Origin: Chloroflexota bacterium
GTDB lineage: Bacteria > Chloroflexota > Dehalococcoidia > JACQGW01
DNA: 13,915 nucleotides
Reading direction: 5' to 3'
Assembly: GCA_016199325.1 (NCBI GenBank)
Contig: JACQGW010000107.1
Coordinates: forward strand, 1-13,915
In this document: positions 7,542-13,054 of the stretch, in pieces
How the letters are laid out: every line of letters starts with the position of its first letter
How positions within the stretch are numbered: position 1 is the stretch's first letter
The notes under the pieces: model-generated
Told to the model about the DNA's origin: nothing
What the model saw: only the letters and a program-made list of their open reading frames with translations
The model's database searches: none
Program-made: the position numbers and the translations under genes

Positions 7542-7954
7542 CAGGCCGGCGCTCCGAATCGCTCACGCAGCCGCTGGACGAATCGCTCGCGGTTGACGAC
7601 GAATCGCTCGTGCTCTCCCTCGGCGACTTTCTCGCGGGCATCCCTCGCCTCGACGGCGAACACGATCCGCCGTCCATCGACCGCGGTGACGCGGGCGGTG
7701 GCCGTGACCGCCGCGCCAGGCGGGCTCGCCGCCAGATGCTTGACGCTGACGGAGAGCCCGACCGTCGTATAGCCATCGGCCAACTGAGGATCCACGAGCT
7801 CGGCCGCGGCTCGTTCGAGCAGATGAACGAGACTCGGGGTTGCCAGCACCTCGACGTCCGACCGCTCCCAGAATGAGGTGAGGAAGCGCCCCTCGACGGT
7901 CACCTCGGCCGTCCCTGTTTGCCCCACCGCAACGGTACCCATCGGTTCGCTCAT
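7541..7954 (-). CDS. Hotdog-fold thioesterase, FlK (fluoroacetyl-CoA thioesterase)-like
   Basis: This single hotdog-domain protein of 137 residues matches FlK-type thioesterases, which hydrolyse acyl-CoA. Residues T39, E47 (LATPSLVHLLERAA) and H73 (SVKHLAASPPG) have exactly the spacing of the FlK catalytic triad Thr42-Glu50-His76, and the GEHERFVV strand near the C-terminus is also shared. The positions that align with the FlK lid residues Phe33 and Phe36 appear to be E30 and D33, so fluoroacetyl-CoA specificity is not expected; this alignment is from memory. The ATG has a strong GAGGGAG site 6 nt upstream and stands 55 nt after the regulator gene. Its stop codon shares a base with the ligase start (TGATG), implying a functional link to the same acyl-CoA. 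Confidence 0.88.
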   Translation of the reverse strand: MSEPMGTVAVGQTGTAEVTVEGRFLTSFWERSDVEVLATPSLVHLLERAAAELVDPQLADGYTTVGLSVSVKHLAASPPGAAVTATARVTAVDGRRIVFAVEARDAREKVAEGEHERFVVNRERFVQRLRERFGAPA

Positions 7955-8009
7955 GTACGACTCCCTCTCGCTCTTTTCCCGGTCCGGCGTTGCCGCCGAT
8001 GGGATCGCT

Positions 8010-8855
8010 TCAGCGCACCCAGGCCAGCTCGGGCATCACCGTGGCGACGGCGGCAGCGAGGCGCGCCGCCACGTCCCGAACGACGACCGACAGCGGCTCG
8101 ATCTGGCTGTCGGTGATGCGGGTCATCGGTCCGGTGATGCTGATGGCCGCCACGACCTGATCCGATACCAGCACCGGCGCGGCCACACACCGCGTGCCGG
8201 GCTCCATCTCCTCGTCGTCGACGGCAAATCCGTTGACGCGGACCCGGTCGATCTCCTCACGCAGACGACCGTGATCCTGGATGGTCCGGTCGGTAAATCG
8301 CTGGAAACGCACACGCGCCATGAGCACGGCCCGCTGCTGGTCGGCCTGGAACGCCAGGAGGCTCTTGCCGACGCCGCTGCAGTGGAGCGGCGCTCGCTCG
8401 TACAGGTGCGTGACCGCCCGAACCATGTGATTGCCGGGGATCTGCTCGACGCCGATCGCCTCGTCGCCGTCCAGCACCCGCAGGTTCGCAGTCTCACCCG
8501 TTCGTGCCACCAATTCCTGCAGAAAGGGCTTCGCGAGCGCGCGGAGCTGCAGCGTCTGGTCGAGCGACTGTCTGGCAACGCGCAGGAACTGGCTGCCGAG
8601 GAGGTAGTACCCGGAGCCCGGATCCTGGCGGACGTAGCCGGCCTGGACGAGCGTTGCGAGCATCCGGTGCGTCGTGGCTACGGAAAGCCCAACCGCCCTG
8701 CTCAGCTCGGTCAGCGCCACGCCCTGCTTCGCCTCGGCGACCGTTTCGAGGACCCGCAGCGCGCGCAACACGGCCTGCACGGCCCCATCCGCTCTCCGTG
8801 CAGACGCCGGCGGTCCTTCTCGCTCATTTTCCACGGTATGGAAAGGCTTTTCCAC
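8010..8855 (-). CDS. IclR family transcriptional regulator
   Basis: This DNA-binding regulator of 281 residues is the first gene of the nine-gene unit. A winged helix-turn-helix spans about 25-88, with VALTELSRAVGLSVATTHRMLATLVQAGYV (in pieces) as the HTH core and GSGYYLLGSQF as the wing. The IclR-type effector domain fills about 105-281, with VDDEEMEPGTRCVAAPVL (in pieces) and VVAAISITGPMTRI near the C-terminus, where such proteins bind small acids. The start used is GTG at 8855, only a few bases downstream of the predicted transcription start, which would give an almost leaderless message. GTG at 8834, eight codons in, is a real alternative. An IclR-like operator covers this segment, so autoregulation and control of the downstream genes are likely. 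Confidence 0.92.
   Translation of the reverse strand: MEKPFHTVENEREGPPASARRADGAVQAVLRALRVLETVAEAKQGVALTELSRAVGLSVATTHRMLATLVQAGYVRQDPGSGYYLLGSQFLRVARQSLDQTLQLRALAKPFLQELVARTGETANLRVLDGDEAIGVEQIPGNHMVRAVTHLYERAPLHCSGVGKSLLAFQADQQRAVLMARVRFQRFTDRTIQDHGRLREEIDRVRVNGFAVDDEEMEPGTRCVAAPVLVSDQVVAAISITGPMTRITDSQIEPLSVVVRDVAARLAAAVATVMPELAWVR
8827..8854. promoter_or_regulatory. Candidate IclR operator, three half-sites
   Basis: Three half-sites of TGGAAA/TTTCCA type lie in alternating orientation: TTTTCCA at 8827-8833, TGGAAA at 8839-8844 and TTTTCCA at 8848-8854. Their centres are 11 and 10 bp apart, so they fall on one helix face. The inner pair forms a 16-bp palindrome, 14 of 16 symmetric, close to the E. 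coli IclR consensus TGGAAATNATTTCCA as I recall it. It lies just downstream of the promoter and over the start codon region, suiting repression. Confidence 0.6.
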
Positions 8856-8864
8856 GACGGCGGT

Positions 8865-8893
8865 ATTGTAGCACAGGAGGGCTTCCCCGTCAA
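8865..8893 (-). promoter_or_regulatory. Sigma-70-type promoter of the IclR operon
   Basis: On the minus strand TTGACG (8893-8888) and TACAAT (8870-8865) are separated by exactly 17 bp, and TGC before the -10 makes it extended. The start of transcription would fall near 8858, about 3 nt before the GTG at 8855. Confidence 0.7.
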
Positions 8894-8923
8894 TACGCTG
8901 GAGGGCATCGTCGCACCACGTCG

Positions 8924-8952
8924 TTGACAGCGCCCCCCGACCGGGGTATCAT
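8924..8952 (+). promoter_or_regulatory. Sigma-70-type promoter of the metal-resistance operon
   Basis: TTGACA (8924-8929) and TATCAT (8947-8952) are separated by 17 bp. Transcription would begin near 8959, leaving a leader of about 23 nt before the ArsR start. It is back to back with the IclR-operon promoter, with 30 bp between the two -35 boxes. Confidence 0.75.
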
Positions 8953-8962
8953 GCGAGTAGTT

Positions 8963-8984
8963 CATATGAAGGATCGCTCATATG
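8963..8984. promoter_or_regulatory. Candidate ArsR/SmtB operator overlapping the start codon
   Basis: CATATGA and TCATATG form a perfect inverted repeat around 8 bp, covering the AAGGA ribosome site (8969-8973) and the ATG at 8982. Because CATATG is itself palindromic, the same DNA is also a direct repeat: 8962-8976 and 8978-8992 match at 13 of 15 positions with period 16. Repressor bound here would block both transcription start and translation. Confidence 0.6.
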
Positions 8985-9368
8985 TTGGATCGTGACACTC
9001 CGGTGACCGTGCCGCTGAACGACCACTGCGACACCTACTGGGTCGACGAGCTTGCCGTGGCCCGGGCCGGCGAGCAGCTCATCTCGACCGAGGATGCAGG
9101 TCGGCTGGCCGAGATATTCGCCGCCCTCGCCGATGCCACCCGGCTGCGGCTGCTCGATGCGCTCCGGCACGCCGAGCTCTGCGTCTGCGACCTCTCGGCG
9201 CTGCTTCAGTTGAGCCAGTCGGCCACCTCCCACCACCTCCGCCTGCTGCGCCACCTCCGGATCGTGCGCTGCCGCCGCGACGGCAAGCGGGTCTACTACG
9301 CCCTCGACGACCACCACGTCCGCCACCTGCTTGGCGAAGGGCTGCGCCACGTCGAGGAGGCGCGCTGA
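8982..9368 (+). CDS. ArsR/SmtB family metal-sensing repressor, CadC/ZiaR-like
   Basis: This dimeric winged-helix repressor of 128 residues should release DNA when bound to toxic metal and so switch on the ATPase gene 2 bases downstream. The HTH is ELCVCDLSALLQLSQSATSHHLRLL (in pieces, about 65-89), and the wing is DGKRVYYAL. Two metal sites can be read. An alpha3N-type site has C67 and C69 of ELCVCDL plus N-terminal C16 in NDHCDTYWVDE; the second N-terminal Cys of CadC (C11) is replaced by W20. An alpha5-type site is D110, H112, H123 and E126, with exactly the spacing of SmtB D104/H106/H117/E120. Such layouts sense Zn, Cd, Pb or Co. The ATG has AAGGA 8 nt upstream and lies in the likely operator, implying autoregulation. 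Confidence 0.93.
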   Translation: MLDRDTPVTVPLNDHCDTYWVDELAVARAGEQLISTEDAGRLAEIFAALADATRLRLLDALRHAELCVCDLSALLQLSQSATSHHLRLLRHLRIVRCRRDGKRVYYALDDHHVRHLLGEGLRHVEEAR

Positions 9369-9370
9369 CG

Positions 9371-12025
9371 ATGGAGACGAAAACTCTCGACGTCACCTGT
9401 CTCCTGGGCGAAAACGGCGAATGCGCGCGCTGCGCCGAGCGGTTGACCGAGCAACTGCGGCAGCAGCGCGGCGTCGCCGAGGCTGCCGTCGACGACCGGC
9501 TTTCGACGCTCACGCTGACCTACGACCCGAACCTCGTCTCGCTAGCCCGTGTCGAGGCGCTCGCACGCGAGACGGGCATGGATCTGGCGCACCGGTATCG
9601 CCACGAGACCCTCCTGGTGACCGGCATGGACTGCGCCGACTGCGCGACGACCATCGAGCGCGCCCTCGGCCATCTGCCCGGCGTCATCTGGGCATCCGTC
9701 AACGCGGCTACCGGCCAACTGGCCGTCGAATACGAGGGCGAGCGGACCGGCCGACAGGCGATTCTCAGCACCATCGCCGACCTTGGCTATGGCGTCGAGA
9801 CCGCCGAGGCGGAGACGACCGAGCTGGCGCTGAGCGGCCTCCACTGCGCCGATTGCGCGGTGACCATTGCGCGGATGGTCGGCGCCGTGCCCGGCGTTGC
9901 CGACGCCCACGTCAACTTCGCGACGGCCCGCCTGACGGTCCGCCACGACCCGCACCAGGCGCCGCTGCCGGCCCTCGTCCAGGCGGTCGAGGATGCCGGC
10001 TACGCCGCCCGGCCGCTCCGCCAGACGGGCACGCCCGGCGGGCAGGTGCGCGGCTGGCAGCGTGATCGGAAGGCCATCCTGACGGCGCTCTCGGGCATCA
10101 GCTTGCTCGGCGGCTACGCGGCGTCGATCTTCGGATTCGCCGAGCCGCTGCCGACCATTCTCTACGCGCTGGCGATCGGCATCGGCGGCGCGTTCATCGC
10201 CCGCGCCGGGGTCTTTGCGCTGCGGGCGCGCACCCTCGACATCAACCTGCTGATCACCATCGCCGCCATCGGCGCCGCCGTCATCGGCGAGTGGGCCGAG
10301 GGCGGCACTGTCGTCTTCCTCTTCTCGCTCGGGAACCTGCTGGAAGCGTACACCATGGACCGCACCCGCCGGTCGATCCACTCGCTCATGGATCTGGCGC
10401 CTGCCCAGGCATGCATCCGCCATGGCGACCACGAAGAGACCGTGCCCGTTCAGGCCGTGCCCGTCGGCACGGTCATGGTCGTCCGCCCCGGCGAGCGGAT
10501 CGGGCTCGATGGGCGGGTGGTCGCCGGCAGCTCGGCCGTGAACCAGGCACCGATCACCGGCGAATCGCTACCGGTCCAGAAGGGCCCCGGCGACGACGTG
10601 TTCGCCGGGACGATCAACGGCCTCGGCGCGCTCGACGTGGCCGTCACCCGACCCTACCGCGACACGACGCTGGCCCGGATCGTCCACCTCATCGAGGTGG
10701 CCCAGGCGCAGCGCGCGCCGTCGCAGCAGTTCATCGACCGCTTCGCCCGCGTCTACACGCCGGCCATCATCGGCCTGGCCGTCGCCTTCGCGCTCGTGCC
10801 ACCGCTCGTCCTGAGCGCGTCGATCGAGCCCTGGCTCTACCGCGCGCTCGTGCTCCTGGTCGTCTCCTGCCCCTGCGCGCTGGTCATCTCGACGCCGGTC
10901 TCGATCGTCGCCGCCATCGGCAACGCGGCCCGCCACGGCATCCTGATCAAGGGCGGCGCCTACCTGGAGGCGATCGGGGGGATCCGGGCCATCGCCTTCG
11001 ACAAGACCGGCACGATCACCCGTGGCCGCCCGGAGGTCACCGACGTCATCCCCCTCGGCACCCGCACGGCCGCCGACGTGCTGGCGGCGGCTGCGAGCGT
11101 CGAGTACGCCTCCGAGCACCCGCTGGGCGCCTCGGTGCGCCGAGCAGCCAGGCAACAGGGGATCGCCGCCGGGCCGGCGACCGGATTCCAGGCGCTCGCC
11201 GGCAAGGGGGTCCGGGCCGTCCGTGACGGCGAGACGTGCTACGTCGGCAGCCGGCGGATGTTCGAGGAGCTGGCGTTGCCGCTGGCAGCGGCGCTGCCGG
11301 CGCTCGCCCAGTTGGAAGCCGCCGGCAAGACGGCGCTGCTCGTCGGCAACCAGCGCGAGGTCGTCGGCGTCGTCGGCGTCGCCGACAACGTCCGGGCCGG
11401 CAGCCGCGAGGCCGTCGCCCGCCTGCGGGGGGCCGGCGTCAGGCGAATCGCCCTGCTGACCGGCGACAACCCGACGGCCGCCCGGCGCATCGCCGGGGAG
11501 CTGGGCGTGGACGAATACCGGGCCGGTCTGATGCCGGAGGACAAGGTCACGGCGATCCGCGGGCTGATGGCCCATCACGGCGCGGTGGCGATGGTCGGCG
11601 ACGGCGTGAACGACGCGCCGGCGCTGGCGACGGCGACGGTCGGGATCGCCATGGGGGTGGCCGGCAGCGATACGGCGCTGGAGACCGCCGACGTCGCGCT
11701 GCTGGCCGACGATCTGGCAAAGGTCCCGTACGTCGTCGAGCTGAGCCGGCGGACCCGCCGGATCATCCGCCAGAACATCGCGATCAGCCTGCTGGTGAAG
11801 GCGGTCTTCCTGGCGCTGGCCTTCCCCGGCTGGGTCACGCTCTGGATGGCGGTCCTGGCCGACATGGGCTCCTCGCTGCTTGTCACGGCCAACGGGATGC
11901 GGCTGCTCGGCCCCGGCGCCGGCTGGTTGCCGGAGGTTGCACCCACGCCGGCCGCCAACGGCAGCGTCTCCACGCTGCACGACCACGCGCCCAACGGCCA
12001 TGACCATGACCATCATGACAAGTAG
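9371..12025 (+). CDS. Zn/Cd/Pb-exporting P1B-type ATPase with three N-terminal metal domains
   Basis: This inner-membrane pump of 884 residues exports divalent soft metals using ATP. Three HMA-like domains come first: a degenerate one with C10 and C18-x-x-C21, then GMDCADC (C88/C91) and GLHCADC (C159/C162). The core has the phosphatase loop TGES (396-399), the metal-translocating CPC (500-502) in VVSCPCALVISTP, phosphorylation site DKTGT (544-548), HP motif SEHPLG (H583) and GDGVNDAP (743-750). K810 in the seventh and D831 in the eighth membrane helix correspond to the residues that mark Zn/Cd/Pb pumps (P1B-2, ZntA/CadA-like). The C-terminus ends in a His-rich tail with six His in the last 15 residues. 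It is longer than ZntA or CadA (about 730). GAGGAGG precedes the ATG by 10 nt. The gene ends 5 bp from a convergent gene with no terminator visible between them. Confidence 0.95.
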   Translation: METKTLDVTCLLGENGECARCAERLTEQLRQQRGVAEAAVDDRLSTLTLTYDPNLVSLARVEALARETGMDLAHRYRHETLLVTGMDCADCATTIERALGHLPGVIWASVNAATGQLAVEYEGERTGRQAILSTIADLGYGVETAEAETTELALSGLHCADCAVTIARMVGAVPGVADAHVNFATARLTVRHDPHQAPLPALVQAVEDAGYAARPLRQTGTPGGQVRGWQRDRKAILTALSGISLLGGYAASIFGFAEPLPTILYALAIGIGGAFIARAGVFALRARTLDINLLITIAAIGAAVIGEWAEGGTVVFLFSLGNLLEAYTMDRTRRSIHSLMDLAPAQACIRHGDHEETVPVQAVPVGTVMVVRPGERIGLDGRVVAGSSAVNQAPITGESLPVQKGPGDDVFAGTINGLGALDVAVTRPYRDTTLARIVHLIEVAQAQRAPSQQFIDRFARVYTPAIIGLAVAFALVPPLVLSASIEPWLYRALVLLVVSCPCALVISTPVSIVAAIGNAARHGILIKGGAYLEAIGGIRAIAFDKTGTITRGRPEVTDVIPLGTRTAADVLAAAASVEYASEHPLGASVRRAARQQGIAAGPATGFQALAGKGVRAVRDGETCYVGSRRMFEELALPLAAALPALAQLEAAGKTALLVGNQREVVGVVGVADNVRAGSREAVARLRGAGVRRIALLTGDNPTAARRIAGELGVDEYRAGLMPEDKVTAIRGLMAHHGAVAMVGDGVNDAPALATATVGIAMGVAGSDTALETADVALLADDLAKVPYVVELSRRTRRIIRQNIAISLLVKAVFLALAFPGWVTLWMAVLADMGSSLLVTANGMRLLGPGAGWLPEVAPTPAANGSVSTLHDHAPNGHDHDHHDK

Positions 12026-12030
12026 CGCCG

Positions 12031-12921
12031 TCAATCGCTCAGAAGCTCCACGCTCACGCTCCAATCGCCATCACCCCGCACATCAAACAGATACCGGCCC
12101 GGTCTTGGCACCCGCACGGTCTTGCTGATCTGCCCGCTTCCTTTGCCGGTGGCAATGGTGCTCGACGATCTGCCGTCCTCCTGGACGAGGGACATTCGGA
12201 AGGACCGGCTTCCCCGCCAGGTGATGCGAAAGACGTAGGGCCGTTGCTCGAGCTCGAATCGGTCTGTCAGCGCCGTGCCGGTTCCTGTCAGCGCCTTCGG
12301 GGCAAACGGCGTTGGAATCGATGGCCCTTCGCCGGGCTCAATCGTGATGGACCACGATCCGATCGCTCTGACGTCGAGCACATAGTTGCCCGGATGAGGG
12401 ACCCGAACGATCTGTTTGAGCTCGGTCGCGCCCCGCCCGATGTTCAGGCGGCCGACCGTCCTGGCTTGCTCGTCGATCAGTTGAGTGACGAGGTTCCCGC
12501 GTCCGTCATAGCTGGCCGAGAGAATCAGAATGCCCTCGTCCAGCCAGAATTGGCTTGCCATTTGATTGCCAGTGCCCGTCAGCGTCTGTCCGACAAGCAC
12601 AGGTCGGCCTGATGCGGGAGCCGGCGATGCCCGTCGGGCGCTGATGGGCTGGGTAAGCACCGCGGTTGGCGTGGGGACGGGAATTGCCACGAGCATCAGT
12701 TGAGTGGTTGTCGCTATGGGGGAGGGCATCGCGTCGACGGGCGGGGGAGTGATCGTTGGGGTAACCTCGACGATCGTTTCGACACCGGAGCGCGTCTCGT
12801 CTGGCGGTGTCGCACCAGTCGAGTCCTCCAGGCCAGGCATTGCCGTGCAAGCAGCAAACAACAGTCCGGCCAGCAGGCCGAAAAACAGACGAGAATAATG
12901 CGACGCGCCCGGGCCCGGCAT
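12031..12921 (-). CDS. Predicted lipoprotein with two tandem beta-rich domains, function unknown
   Basis: I do not recognise a named family. The 296-residue protein starts with a lipoprotein signal: a basic start, hydrophobic LFFGLLAGLLFAA (12-24) and Cys C25 in LFAAC. A Pro/Thr-rich linker (about 40-110) follows. Two copies of an about 82-residue domain come next, at 114-195 and 211-293. Each opens with LTGTG and closes with a matched pair, RVPHPGNYVLDVRAIGSWSI and RVPRPGRYLFDVRGDGDWSV. The pattern suggests beta-sandwich modules exposed outside the cell, perhaps for binding, which is inference. The ATG at 12921 has GGGAG 8 nt upstream. A longer reading to 13035 would start in heptamer-repeat DNA and bury the signal peptide, so it is rejected. 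It may be co-transcribed with the ABC ATPase gene 117 bp upstream. Confidence 0.8.
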   Translation of the reverse strand: MPGPGASHYSRLFFGLLAGLLFAACTAMPGLEDSTGATPPDETRSGVETIVEVTPTITPPPVDAMPSPIATTTQLMLVAIPVPTPTAVLTQPISARRASPAPASGRPVLVGQTLTGTGNQMASQFWLDEGILILSASYDGRGNLVTQLIDEQARTVGRLNIGRGATELKQIVRVPHPGNYVLDVRAIGSWSITIEPGEGPSIPTPFAPKALTGTGTALTDRFELEQRPYVFRITWRGSRSFRMSLVQEDGRSSSTIATGKGSGQISKTVRVPRPGRYLFDVRGDGDWSVSVELLSD

Positions 12922-12929
12922 GCCTTCTT

Positions 12930-12934
12930 CTCCC
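12930..12934 (-). promoter_or_regulatory. Ribosome binding site deciding the lipoprotein start
   Basis: GGGAG on the minus strand lies 8 nt before the ATG at 12921, from which the signal peptide begins directly. Confidence 0.55.
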
Positions 12935-12980
12935 GCGCGAAGATCACATACGCAGGCCCTTCCACAATTTGTGTGCCAAC

Positions 12981-13054
12981 GAGTGATGAGTGATGGGTGA
13001 TGAGTGATGAGTAAGGCCGGCTCCCCACTCATCACTCATCACTCATCACTCGTC
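12981..13054. repeat. Inverted heptamer array (GAGTGAT / ACTCATC)
   Basis: The left arm (12981-13012) is about 4.6 units of GAGTGAT with one change (GGGTGAT), and the right arm (13027-13054) is four units of ACTCATC, the last being ACTCGTC. The innermost 28 bases of each arm are complementary at 26 positions around a 14-base loop. The stop codon and last three codons of the ABC ATPase gene lie inside the right arm. The structure could be a strong hairpin on either strand, but there is no T-run, so a terminator role is uncertain. Confidence 0.85.

Noticed and set aside
8966..8995. Leader peptide of nine codons before the ArsR gene
   Set aside because: It is out of frame, overlaps the ArsR start and arises from the CATATG repeat; nothing suggests an attenuator.
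12026..12030. Terminator between the ATPase and the convergent lipoprotein gene
   Set aside because: Only 5 bp separate the stops and no hairpin with a T-run is visible nearby; the transcripts may overlap.
10568..12064. Open frame of 498 codons on the minus strand
   Set aside because: It is antisense to the metal ATPase, which has every catalytic motif; composition is that of a GC shadow.
12922..13035. N-terminal extension of the lipoprotein
   Set aside because: It would begin in heptamer-repeat DNA (LITHHPSLIT) and place 38 residues before a clear signal peptide that has its own ATG and ribosome site.
12981..13054. CRISPR array
   Set aside because: Units are 7 bp with no unique spacers, so these are simple tandem repeats in inverted orientation.
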